This document shows, piece by piece, positions 25,724 through 33,347 of a DNA stretch of 64,000 nucleotides. The notes below the pieces were generated by a model. The model was given only the letters and a program-made list of their open reading frames with translations. It was not told the origin of the DNA and did no database searches. Every line of letters starts with the position of its first letter. Within the stretch, counting starts at the first letter, position 1. Source of the stretch: Kribbella sp. NBC_00382 (GTDB lineage Bacteria; Actinomycetota; Actinomycetes; Propionibacteriales; Kribbellaceae). The position numbers and the translations under genes were made by a program. The DNA is taken from assembly GCF_036067295.1 (NCBI RefSeq), contig NZ_CP107954.1, forward strand, positions 6,510,001-6,574,000, in the 5' to 3' direction.

Positions 25724-26374
25724 TCAGGTCGTCACCGGCGCGGTCCACAGGCCGACCAAGCCGTCGATCAACCCGGTCGCCGTCTCCTGCCAGGTCGCCC
25801 GGGCGACCGGCGTACCGGCGTCGAGACCGCGCTCGTACTCGGCCAGCAGGTGGACCATCAGCAGCCGGGCCATGTCGCCGCGCTCCCGGCGTACTGCGGG
25901 GGAGAGGTCGGGCAGGCTGTTCTTCAGCCCGTCGACGATCTGCTGCAGCGAGAGCGAACTCAGGGACTCCTCGACCATGATCAGGCGCAGCCCTGGATCG
26001 GTCATCACCTGTGCGCTGAAGCGCGCGAACCAGGTGGGTGGCCCGATCTCGGCGAGGTGCTCGGTCTGCGGGCGGATCAGCACGCTCAGCCAGTCGCGGA
26101 CATCCGGCTCGGGACCGAGCTCGGCCAGCATCCGCGCCCGGAGCTGCTCGATCTGGTCGGTGTGCCGGCGCACGATCGCGCGGACCAGGTCGGTCTTGGT
26201 GCCGAAGTGGTAGCCGACGGCGGCGTTGTTGCCCTGCCCGGCGGCCTCGCTGATCTGCCGGTTGGAGACGCCGAACACACCGTGCTCGGCGAACAACCGC
26301 TCGGCGGTCGCCAGGATCACGTCACGGGTGGCGCCGGCCCGGTCGGCCCGCGCGGTCTTCTCGGCCGCCGTCAT
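25724..26374 (-). CDS. TetR-family transcriptional regulator
   Basis: Repressor of 216 aa with helix-turn-helix VSNRQISEAAGQGNNAAVGYHF near residues 36-57 split here as the recognition unit, and a C-terminal domain typical of regulators of efflux pumps. It is divergent from an MFS exporter with a palindromic operator between. Its TGA at 25724-25726 is the only stop separating it from the UvrA-like frame downstream, which is in the same reading frame. Confidence 0.9.
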   Translation of the reverse strand: MTAAEKTARADRAGATRDVILATAERLFAEHGVFGVSNRQISEAAGQGNNAAVGYHFGTKTDLVRAIVRRHTDQIEQLRARMLAELGPEPDVRDWLSVLIRPQTEHLAEIGPPTWFARFSAQVMTDPGLRLIMVEESLSSLSLQQIVDGLKNSLPDLSPAVRRERGDMARLLMVHLLAEYERGLDAGTPVARATWQETATGLIDGLVGLWTAPVTT

Positions 26375-26424
26375 GGATGCACCTCTCGTCTCGATCTCCG
26401 GGCCAGTCTGTCAGCTCGCTTGCG

Positions 26425-26444
26425 TAAGTCAACTGACTGACTTA
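26425..26444. promoter_or_regulatory. Probable TetR operator between tetR and the MFS gene
   Basis: TAAGTCA-ACTGAC-TGACTTA has perfect 7-base arms, with the inner GTCA-AC-TGAC palindrome overlapping. It lies in the 152-bp divergent spacer, so the repressor can shut both promoters. Confidence 0.65.
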
Positions 26445-26526
26445 ACGTCGACCTGCACATCTCATCGTCTGTTCTTCGTTTTCCTTCCCTTGCACTTCCC
26501 CTGTGATCGCTTAACCGGAGGCCCCT

Positions 26527-27984
26527 GTGCCCACTTCCCCTGCCGATTCGGCCGAGGTGTCCAGCCCGCCGAAGCCCACCGCCGTCGTGGCGGTCCTCGC
26601 CTTCGGCGGCATCGTGGTCTCGCTGATGCAGACCCTCGTCATCCCGCTGATCCCCGAACTTCCCAAGCTGCTGCACGCCAAGGCGTCCGGCACGGCATGG
26701 GTCATCACCGCCACGCTGCTCGCCGCGGCTGTCGCGGTACCGGTGGTCGGTCGCCTGGGTGACATGTACGGCAAGCGCCGGATGCTGCTGGTCAGCCTGG
26801 GGCTGCTCATCACCGGCTCGGTCATCGCGGCCTTGAGTGATTCTCTGACTCCGATGCTGATCGGGCGCATCCTGCAGGGGATGGCGTCGGCGGTGATCCC
26901 GCTCGGCATCAGCATCATGCGCGACGAGTTGCCGGCCGAGCGGCTCGGCTCCGCAACCGCGCAGATGAGTGCGTCGCTCGGTGTCGGTGGCGCGCTCGGT
27001 CTACCTGCTGCGGCCTTCCTTGCCGATCGGGCGGACTGGCATGTGCTCTTCTGGACGTCGGCCGGGTTGGGCGTCATCGTGCTCGCGTTGGTGCTGACGT
27101 TCGTTCCTGAGTCAGCGGTTCGTACCGGCGGCCGGTTCGACCTGGTTGGCGCCGCAGGGCTTTCGGCCGGGCTGATCTGCTTGCTGCTGGCGATCTCCAA
27201 GGGCGCCGACTGGGGCTGGGGTTCGGCTTCGACGCTCGGTCTGCTCGGTGCGGCCGTGATCGTGTTCTTGGTGTGGGGCTGGTTCGAACTGCGGTCGTCG
27301 CAGCCGCTCGTCGATCTCCGGACGACTGCCCGGCCGCAGGTGCTGCTCACCAATATCGCGTCGGCCGTGTTCGGCTTCGCGATGTTCGCGATGTCGCTGG
27401 TACTGCCCACGCTGCTGCAGTTGCCCAAGGCAACCGGTTACGGCCTCGGCCAGTCGATGCTGACGGCCGGACTGGTGATGGGTCCGTCCGGTCTGGTGAT
27501 GATGGCGACCGCACCGATCTCCGCATCGATCTCCAAGGCTCGCGGTCCGAAGGTGACCCTGATGATCGGCGCGCTGATCGTCTCGGCCGGCTACGGCCTC
27601 GGCATCGTCGCGATGGGAGCGGTCTGGCACCTGATCATCGTCTCCGCCGTCATCGGCGCCGGTATCGGCTTCGCGTACGGCGCGATGCCCGCCCTCATCA
27701 TGGGCGCCGTCCCCGTCTCAGAAACGGCCGCCGCCAACAGCCTCAACACCCTGAGCCGCTCGATCGGCACCTCGATCTCGAGCGCGGTCGCCGGCGTCAT
27801 CCTCGCCCACCTGACGATCAGCCTCGGCCCGGTCAGCGTGCCCTCGAAGGACGGCTTCCGCGTCATCCTCGCCATCGGCTCCGCCGCCGCGCTGGTCGCC
27901 TTCTTCATCGCCGCGTTCATCCCTACCCGTCGCACCGGCGTGGCTCCCGAGGTCACCACCGCGGAGGCCGCCACTGTCGGGTGA
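26527..27984 (+). CDS. MFS drug exporter, DHA2 (14-helix) type
   Basis: Proton-driven multidrug exporter of 485 aa with about 14 hydrophobic segments. The cytoplasmic loop between helices 2 and 3 has GRLGDMYGKRRMLL, the MFS motif A, and helix 5 carries the antiporter motif region LGVGGALGLPAAAFLAD. GTG at 26527 is the first start in the frame. Controlled in all likelihood by the divergent TetR. Substrate unknown. Confidence 0.9.
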   Translation: MPTSPADSAEVSSPPKPTAVVAVLAFGGIVVSLMQTLVIPLIPELPKLLHAKASGTAWVITATLLAAAVAVPVVGRLGDMYGKRRMLLVSLGLLITGSVIAALSDSLTPMLIGRILQGMASAVIPLGISIMRDELPAERLGSATAQMSASLGVGGALGLPAAAFLADRADWHVLFWTSAGLGVIVLALVLTFVPESAVRTGGRFDLVGAAGLSAGLICLLLAISKGADWGWGSASTLGLLGAAVIVFLVWGWFELRSSQPLVDLRTTARPQVLLTNIASAVFGFAMFAMSLVLPTLLQLPKATGYGLGQSMLTAGLVMGPSGLVMMATAPISASISKARGPKVTLMIGALIVSAGYGLGIVAMGAVWHLIIVSAVIGAGIGFAYGAMPALIMGAVPVSETAAANSLNTLSRSIGTSISSAVAGVILAHLTISLGPVSVPSKDGFRVILAIGSAAALVAFFIAAFIPTRRTGVAPEVTTAEAATVG

Positions 27985-28002
27985 GCCTCCAACCGACAGC
28001 GG

Positions 28003-28527
28003 TCAGCGAACCCGGCTGGTCACGTCGTCGAGGAGCGACTGAAGTTTGCCGGCCAGCAGGTCCCGCTCGGACGCGGTCAGGGACGAGATCAGCTCTGACT
28101 CCCGCGTGAGGACCTGCTCGACGGTTCGCTCGACCAGTGCATGGCCGGTGGCGGTGAGGGAGACGACGACAGCGCGGGAGCCGTCGGTCTCGGTACGCCG
28201 TGCGACGAGTCCCGATCGCTCGGCGCGGCCGACGCGCTGTGAGATCGCGCCGGCCGTGACGAGGGTGCGCTCGGCGAGTTCGCGGGTGGTGACCTCGTAC
28301 GGCGTACCGGCGCGGCGCAGGACGCTGAGCAGGTCGAGGGTGGCGCCGTCGACGCCTAGGTCGGCGAGCAGCCGGCGCCGGTCGTCGGCGAAGAGCTTGG
28401 CCAGCCGCCACAGGGGAGTGACGATGCCGATCGAGTCCGTCGGCAGGCCTGGCAGCTCGCGCTGCCAGGCTGCGGCGATGGCGGCCGGCGGATACGGGCT
28501 CGGCGGATCGAGGGGGTAGGTGTCCAC
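28003..28527 (-). CDS. MarR-family transcriptional regulator
   Basis: Winged-helix regulator of 174 aa. The recognition region is TRELAERTLVTAGAISQRVG and the wing TETDGSRAVVVSLT, with helices for dimerisation at both ends. Divergent from an SDR gene with a perfect 30-bp palindrome in the spacer, so autoregulation together with control of the SDR is likely. Convergent with the MFS gene, stops 18 bases apart. Confidence 0.9.
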   Translation of the reverse strand: MDTYPLDPPSPYPPAAIAAAWQRELPGLPTDSIGIVTPLWRLAKLFADDRRRLLADLGVDGATLDLLSVLRRAGTPYEVTTRELAERTLVTAGAISQRVGRAERSGLVARRTETDGSRAVVVSLTATGHALVERTVEQVLTRESELISSLTASERDLLAGKLQSLLDDVTSRVR

Positions 28528-28539
28528 GGGCCCATGATA

Positions 28540-28569
28540 CGTTTAGGTCTAAATATTTAGACCTAAACG
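28540..28569. promoter_or_regulatory. Perfect 30-bp palindrome, MarR operator
   Basis: The half site CGTTTAGGTCTAAAT is followed immediately by its exact reverse complement. The palindrome fills most of the spacer between the marR start (28527) and the SDR start (28580), 10 bases before the latter, so a bound dimer would block both genes. Inner TTTAGGTCTAAA/TTTAGACCTAAA repeats could allow two dimers. Confidence 0.8.
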
Positions 28570-28579
28570 AGGAGTCGGC

Positions 28580-29302
28580 GTGTCCAGAACGATCGTGGTG
28601 ACCGGTGGCGGGACGGGAATCGGCAAGGCCGCGGCTGAGCGGTTCCGCGCAGACGGCGATCGGGTGGTGATCACGGGGCGGCGGCCCGACGTACTGGAGA
28701 AGGCGGCGGCAGAGCTCGGCGCGGAGGCGTTGGTCTGCGACGGTACCGATCCGGAGCAGGTACGCCGGCTGGTCGGCGAGTTGCCCCCGGAGGTGCATGT
28801 GCTCGTCAACAATGCCGGCGGCAACACCGACTTCGGCGCGCCCGATGGCGAGAACGATCTCGCGGCCCTCAAGAGCAACTGGCTCGGCAACTTCGATGCC
28901 AACGTCCTGACGGCCGTCCTGATGACGACGGCGCTCGCGCCGCGGCTCGCCAACGGGGGAGCGGTCGTCCAGATCGGCTCGATCGCCGGTACTCGCGGCG
29001 CAGGCTCGTACGGTGCGGCCAAGGCGGCCCTGGCGACCTGGAACCAGGACGTCGCGGCGGAGCTCGGACCGCGCGGCATCACCTCGAACGTGGTGGCTCC
29101 CGGCTTCACGGCCGGTACCGAGTTCTTCCAGGACCGGATGACCGTCGACCGGCGCGAGAAGTTGCTGGCGGCAACGATGGTCAAGCGGCAGGGTGAGGTC
29201 GCCGACATCGCGGCCGTCATTCATTTCCTGGCGTCGCCGGCCGCGCGGCACATCACCGGCCAGACCCTGCACGTCAACGGCGGCGCCCTGACCACTCGCT
29301 GA
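28580..29302 (+). CDS. Short-chain dehydrogenase/reductase
   Basis: Classical SDR of 240 aa. Cofactor motif VTGGGTGIGKAAA at the N terminus; VITGRRPD suggests NADP(H) preference through Arg-Arg; NNAG in VLVNNAGGN; catalytic Ser in VQIGSIAGTRGAG and Tyr-Lys in SYGAAKAAL. C-terminal HFLASPAARHITGQTLHVNGG is typical of 3-oxoacyl-ACP-reductase-like enzymes. GTG or ATG choice: GTG at 28580 after GAGGAG. Controlled probably by the divergent MarR; substrate unknown. Confidence 0.9.
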   Translation: MSRTIVVTGGGTGIGKAAAERFRADGDRVVITGRRPDVLEKAAAELGAEALVCDGTDPEQVRRLVGELPPEVHVLVNNAGGNTDFGAPDGENDLAALKSNWLGNFDANVLTAVLMTTALAPRLANGGAVVQIGSIAGTRGAGSYGAAKAALATWNQDVAAELGPRGITSNVVAPGFTAGTEFFQDRMTVDRREKLLAATMVKRQGEVADIAAVIHFLASPAARHITGQTLHVNGGALTTR

Positions 29303-29374
29303 GGCATGGCGCCGCGAAGTACTGACAAAGGTAGATATTGCGCGGATTCGCCTGGTGTCGGTGACAATGGGGCC

Positions 29375-30424
29375 ATGCGTGCCACGGTCAAGGATGTCGC
29401 CAAGCTGGCCGGGGTGTCGCCGAAGACGGTGTCCAACGTCATCAACGGCGTCGTGTTCGTCCGGCCGGAGACCCGGGAGCGGGTCGAGCAGGCGCTGGTC
29501 GAGCTCGACTACGTGCCCAACATGAGCGCACGCGGGTTGCGGAACGGGCGGTCCGGGATGATCGGGCTCGCACTGCCCGACCTGCTCCGGCCGTACTCCG
29601 CGGAGGTTACCCACCTCGTCGTCGAGCTGGCGCACCGGCGTGGCTGGGGTGTGCAGATCGAGCAGACGGCGGCCGAGCCGAAGCGCGAGTTCGAGCTGCT
29701 CTCCAAGGCGCGCGCGCATCTGGTCGACGGGCTGATCCTCAACCCGGTCAACCTCGACGACAGTGCTGTGATGACGGCCGGCCCGTTGCCGGCGGTCGTT
29801 CTGATCGGTGACGTGGATCAGGACATGGTCAGCCAAGTTGCGATCGACAACGTTGCCGCAGCGCGCGATATGACCCAGCACCTGCTGGACCAGGGCTTCC
29901 GGCGGATCGCGGCCGTCGGCACCCCGGAGATCCCGAGCGGCTCCAGTGGTACCGGCCGGATCGGTGGCTCGACCGACGCGGCCGGTACGGCGGCCGCCCG
30001 GCTGCGGACGCTCGGGTATCGCGAGGTCCTTGCCGAGGCAGGCATCGGGCCCGACCCCGAACTGGAGATCGGTCTCGACCGCTGGAGCCCGGAAGGTGCC
30101 GCGGCGGTCGTCGGGGGTTACCTGGCGAGCCACGAGTTGCCCGACGCGTTCTTCTGCTTCACCGACACGATCGCCTTCGGCGCATTGTCGGCACTGTGGA
30201 CGGCAGGCATCGCGGTGCCGGGGGACTGCGCGGTGGCCGGCTTCGACAACATTCTCGAGAGCCAGTACACGGTGCCACCTCTCACCACGGTCGATTTCGA
30301 TCGACGGCAGTTCGTCGAGTCGGCGCTGGACCTGCTCGCGGAGCGGATGGCGGACAAGGACGCAACCCCTCGGCGGGTGATGGTTCCGCACCGGATCATC
30401 ACCCGCGCGAGTACGGTCGGCTGA
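29375..30424 (+). CDS. LacI-family transcriptional regulator
   Basis: Sugar-responsive repressor of 349 aa. The DNA-binding domain starts at MRATVKDVAKLAGVSPKTVS, the standard LacI N terminus, so ATG 29375 is preferred to ATG 29306. The periplasmic-binding-protein-like domain follows, with CAVAGFDNI (about 285) and TVDFDRRQFV near the end. No sugar operon is adjacent, so its targets lie elsewhere; the LacI-like boxes before the rhamnosidase operon at 6070 are one possibility (speculative). Confidence 0.92.
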   Translation: MRATVKDVAKLAGVSPKTVSNVINGVVFVRPETRERVEQALVELDYVPNMSARGLRNGRSGMIGLALPDLLRPYSAEVTHLVVELAHRRGWGVQIEQTAAEPKREFELLSKARAHLVDGLILNPVNLDDSAVMTAGPLPAVVLIGDVDQDMVSQVAIDNVAAARDMTQHLLDQGFRRIAAVGTPEIPSGSSGTGRIGGSTDAAGTAAARLRTLGYREVLAEAGIGPDPELEIGLDRWSPEGAAAVVGGYLASHELPDAFFCFTDTIAFGALSALWTAGIAVPGDCAVAGFDNILESQYTVPPLTTVDFDRRQFVESALDLLAERMADKDATPRRVMVPHRIITRASTVG

Positions 30425-30606
30425 GCCGCTTTCCCCTTTTTCCAAAGGCGGAACGGCCTTGGAATCGTTGTCAAAGGTCCCATTGGGCAGTAGTTCTGGG
30501 ACAACGGTTCCGGCAGGCGGGATTCCCCTGGCCATCCCTTGAAAAGACCGTCACTGTGAGCAAAGCTGCCGGGATCACTTCCGTGCCCCGTCAGGTCCGG
30601 AATTGT

Positions 30607-30685
30607 GACAACTGTCGCGCAGTTCCGCGCTACAGAAACCGTAGGACTGACAGTTGTCCCGTCAACAACTGTTCCTCGGGGGAAC
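30607..30685. promoter_or_regulatory. Cluster of operator-like repeats
   Basis: ACAGTTGT-N7-ACAACTGT (30650-30672) is a perfect inverted repeat; a third copy of the half site, ACAACTGT, is at 30608-30615. GTTCC-TCGGG-GGAAC follows at 30671-30685. These lie in the 277-bp spacer after the lacI gene, directly upstream of a small possible gene. The rest of 30425-30600 shows no gene and has lower GC than its surroundings. Confidence 0.45.
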
Positions 30686-30701
30686 AAAGAAAGGGGGATG
30701 T

Positions 30702-31013
30702 GTGTCAGCGTTGAAAGAGCTCGCCGAGCAGTGCCGTGGTGTGAGGAGTCACGGTACTTCGCAACTCGGCCGGGCTGCTGTCCAACCGGCGGTCTGTACC
30801 GGCGTCCACGAGGTGAACTCGTCGATGCTGTCCGGGCAACCGCGCCGCGTGGCGGTCCTGAGGCTCAGTAACGGTCTCACCACCACACTGCGTCTCGACG
30901 AGGGCGCTCCGGCGCCCGAGCGGGGCGTAACACTGTTCGTCCGGGGTGGCCGGGGAATGGGTGATCAGCCTCAATCAGGTGGGGTCATCCTCGCGCCGAG
31001 CTACCCCAGCTGA
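30702..31013 (+). CDS. Hypothetical small protein
   Basis: A frame of 103 codons starting MSALKELAEQCRG with GTG at 30702, preceded by AAAGGGGG seven bases upstream. The product has an amphipathic N terminus, then VHEVNSS and RVAVLRLSNGLTTTLRLDEG, which reads like a small beta-barrel, and a Gly-rich end. No family is recognised. A competing frame from ATG 30699 is also open. Ribosome site, upstream operator cluster and downstream hairpins argue for a real gene, but codon bias is weaker than in neighbours. Confidence 0.4.
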   Translation: MSALKELAEQCRGVRSHGTSQLGRAAVQPAVCTGVHEVNSSMLSGQPRRVAVLRLSNGLTTTLRLDEGAPAPERGVTLFVRGGRGMGDQPQSGGVILAPSYPS

Positions 31014-31120
31014 ACGAGCTGGGCTGACCAGACCGGATGAACACCCCAGCCTGCGGCTGGGGGATACGCCGGCCGATCAGTGGCTCGCCGGTCTCAGGTC
31101 AACGCCGAGCTGAGACCGGC
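31005..31120. terminator. Three consecutive hairpins between convergent genes
   Basis: CCCAGCT-GAACG-AGCTGGG (31005-31023), CCCCAGCC-TGC-GGCTGGGG (31044-31062) and GCCGGTCTCAG-N12-CTGAGACCGGC (31087-31120), all perfect. They fill the spacer between the small gene ending at 31013 and the convergent YCII gene ending at 31142. They lack T tracts, so they could be bidirectional terminators of the actinobacterial kind. Confidence 0.55.
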
Positions 31121-31141
31121 AAGTCCCTGGAACGCCGGAGG

Positions 31142-31492
31142 CTACTCCTTGATCGGTTCCGTCAGCGCGCGGACCTCGATCGGGGAGTAGCGGGCCTCGG
31201 GAAGCCGCGCCGCGAGTTCCGTCGCGCGCTCGAGCGTGCACTCGAACAGGTAATAGCCGGCCAGGAGTTCCTTCGACTCCACAAACGGCCCATCGGTCAC
31301 CGCCGCTACACCGTCCTTGAGCCGCACGACCCGCGCGTTGTCGATGGTCAACCCGTCGGAGGCCAGCAGCTCCCCGCTCGCCCGCGTCTCGGCCAGGATC
31401 TCGCGATGCACGGCGTACACCGTCTCGATCCCATCGGCGTCCAGTGCGTCCCAGGTCTCGGTGTTGCCGTAGATCAGCAGCATGTATTTCAT
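31142..31492 (-). CDS. YCII/DGPF-domain protein
   Basis: Small ferredoxin-like-fold protein of 116 aa beginning MKYMLLIYGNTETW, with the family motif TDGPFVESKELLAGYYL near residues 66-82. YCII proteins carry a conserved His-Asp pair and are of mostly unknown enzymatic role; many accompany ECF sigma factors, though none is adjacent here. ATG overlaps the stop of the upstream NAD(P)-binding gene by four bases, so the two are translationally coupled. Confidence 0.87.
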   Translation of the reverse strand: MKYMLLIYGNTETWDALDADGIETVYAVHREILAETRASGELLASDGLTIDNARVVRLKDGVAAVTDGPFVESKELLAGYYLFECTLERATELAARLPEARYSPIEVRALTEPIKE

Positions 31493-32181
31493 GAGGACAT
31501 GATGGCCTCGCGCCAGATCAACTTGGCGATGTTCGGTTTGACCGCGGTGGTGATGACTGCCATCGCCCGTCCGATGTAGGCGTCGCTGTCCAGCTGGGCG
31601 AGCATGCTGGCGGCGAGGTCCTCCCGCGCCGTGAACAGCCCGTCAGCTTGATCCTCCTGTACTTCGTACGCCGTCACAGCATCATTGCTGAACAACCCGG
31701 AAGGCCTGGCGATCGTCCAGTCCAGTCCGCTGTCACGCACGAGCTGCTCCATACGGCGCATGTCGTCATGCGTGGTCCGTGCCATCACGCGATTCACCAG
31801 CGGGTCGAGAACATTGTTGAAAAAGAAGGCATTACTCGGACGCCAGCCCGGCTCGAGAATCACCGAGCTGATCACCAACAGCCGCTTCACGCCGGTCTCC
31901 TGCATCCCGGCGACGATGTTCTTCGCCGCTGTCGAGTAGAGCTCGACCGGCTTGCGCGACGGCTTCCCGCCGACCACCGAATAGACGGCATCAGCCCCGG
32001 CGATCGCAGTACGAACTGAAGCCGCCTCGGTCACATCAGCCCGTACGACGCTCAGCCCTGGACGTGGAGCGACTGTTCCCGGCCGTCTGACCGCGGCGAC
32101 GACTTCGTGGCCGGCGTCCAGTGCCTGCTCGACCAGGATCCGTCCGGTGGACCCGGCTGCTCCGAAAACGACGATGCGCAT
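31489..32181 (-). CDS. NAD(P)H-binding atypical SDR (NmrA/SDR-a type)
   Basis: Rossmann-fold protein of 230 aa starting MRIVVFGAAGSTGRILVEQA, the GxxGxxG motif of atypical SDRs, with AAVRRPG suggesting NADPH binding. The catalytic Tyr-x3-Lys is not obvious, in line with NAD(P)-sensing or flavin/quinone-reductase-like members. Coupled to the YCII gene downstream. Divergent from a TetR regulator at 32258, which probably controls this pair. Confidence 0.85.
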   Translation of the reverse strand: MRIVVFGAAGSTGRILVEQALDAGHEVVAAVRRPGTVAPRPGLSVVRADVTEAASVRTAIAGADAVYSVVGGKPSRKPVELYSTAAKNIVAGMQETGVKRLLVISSVILEPGWRPSNAFFFNNVLDPLVNRVMARTTHDDMRRMEQLVRDSGLDWTIARPSGLFSNDAVTAYEVQEDQADGLFTAREDLAASMLAQLDSDAYIGRAMAVITTAVKPNIAKLIWREAIMSS

Positions 32182-32245
32182 GCTGCTCCCTCACTGTCGC
32201 CGGACGATCCGGTGACGTGGTTGACAGTGCGCTTCGGCGCGGGGA

Positions 32246-32264
32246 TATTCAACGCTGATGAATA
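32246..32264. promoter_or_regulatory. Probable TetR operator
   Basis: TATTCA-ACGCTGA-TGAATA is a perfect 6-base-arm inverted repeat that overlaps the ATG of the tetR gene at 32258. Its position suggests autorepression and control of the divergent NAD(P)-binding/YCII pair. Confidence 0.45.
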
Positions 32265-32854
32265 AATCGCGAGGGCGTCCACGCGGCAACCCGGCCACCA
32301 AGGACCGGATCAGCTCTGTGGCCTACGACCTGTTCCTGGAGCACGGCTACCGCGGCACGACGGTCCGCAAGGTGGCTGCGGCGGCCGAGGTCGATTCGGC
32401 GCTGATCAGCTACCACTTCGGTTCGAAACAAGGGCTGTTCGGGGAGGCGATGCAGTTCCGCTGCGGCAAGTCCGCGGCGATGGTGCGCGCGCTCGAAGGC
32501 GATCAGGAGGGTTTCGCCGACCGGTTGCTGGAGGCGGTACTGGAGATGTGGGCCGACGCCGAACCGCTGGCCGAGCTGACCCGGATGGCGCCGCAGGACG
32601 CCGACGTGATGCAGGTACTGCAGGAATTCCTCGAACGGGAGATCCACGGCCGGATTGCTGAATTTCTCCGCGGCCCCGGTGCGACCGATCGGGCCACCGC
32701 GGCGGTCGCGGTGATCGGTGGGTTGATCTTCACCCGCTACCTGAACCCGCTGGGGCCGGCGGCAACGATGTCGGACGCCGACGTCCGCCGGATCATCGCC
32801 CCCGCCCTGCGGGCCGCGGTGCAGCCGGCCCGCAGGTCCAGGGTGGTCGCCTAG
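32258..32854 (+). CDS. TetR-family transcriptional regulator
   Basis: Repressor of 198 aa. The N-terminal GRPRGNPATKDRISSVAYDL leads to helix-turn-helix TVRKVAAAAEVDSALISYHF near residues 31-50, then KQGLFGEAM. The C-terminal domain is of the AcrR/TetR_C type. Divergent from the NAD(P)-binding/YCII pair. Its last bases overlap the end of the convergent AhpD-like gene by four. Confidence 0.9.
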   Translation: MNKSRGRPRGNPATKDRISSVAYDLFLEHGYRGTTVRKVAAAAEVDSALISYHFGSKQGLFGEAMQFRCGKSAAMVRALEGDQEGFADRLLEAVLEMWADAEPLAELTRMAPQDADVMQVLQEFLEREIHGRIAEFLRGPGATDRATAAVAVIGGLIFTRYLNPLGPAATMSDADVRRIIAPALRAAVQPARRSRVVA

Positions 32855-33309
32855 CTCCAGGTGGCGCCGGCCTGCGCGCGGACGGTGGTGTTGAGCCGGT
32901 TGAACAGGTTGGTGAGACCGATCATCAAGACGATCGCGGCCAGTTGCTGCTCGTCGAAGTGGTCGGTCGCCGCGTCCCAGATCTCGTCCGTGACCGCGTC
33001 GGGCCGGTCGGCCAGCCGGGTCGCGGCTTCGGTCATCGCCAGCGCCGCGCGCTCGGCGTCGGTGAACAGGTTCGACTCGCGCCAGGCGACGACCTGGTGC
33101 AGCCGCTCGTCGGTCTCGCCGTGTTTCTTCGCGCTGTCGATGCCACCGAAGATGCAGGCGGAGCAGCCGTTGATCTGGCTGGCCCGCAGATGCACGAGCT
33201 CCATCGTGGTGGCGTCGACACCGCCCTTGTACATCGCCTTGTAGATGTTCTGGATTCCGGTCATCGCGTCCGGCAGGATCACGGCCGGGTTCTTCATCCG
33301 CTCAGTCAT
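32851..33309 (-). CDS. Carboxymuconolactone decarboxylase/AhpD-family protein
   Basis: All-helical AhpD-like protein of 152 aa. The redox motif Cys-x2-Cys is present in INGCSACIFGG with the partner acidic/His positions MELVHLR and HG, near residues 50-62, so peroxidase-type activity is plausible. The frame is open far upstream, but MTERMKNPAV matches the usual start of this subfamily, so ATG 33309 is chosen; GAGGAG lies only one base before it and 13 before the next Met. Confidence 0.87.
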   Translation of the reverse strand: MTERMKNPAVILPDAMTGIQNIYKAMYKGGVDATTMELVHLRASQINGCSACIFGGIDSAKKHGETDERLHQVVAWRESNLFTDAERAALAMTEAATRLADRPDAVTDEIWDAATDHFDEQQLAAIVLMIGLTNLFNRLNTTVRAQAGATWS

Positions 33310-33347
33310 ACTCCTCTGACGGAGCTGACTGAGCGGATGTGACAGCC

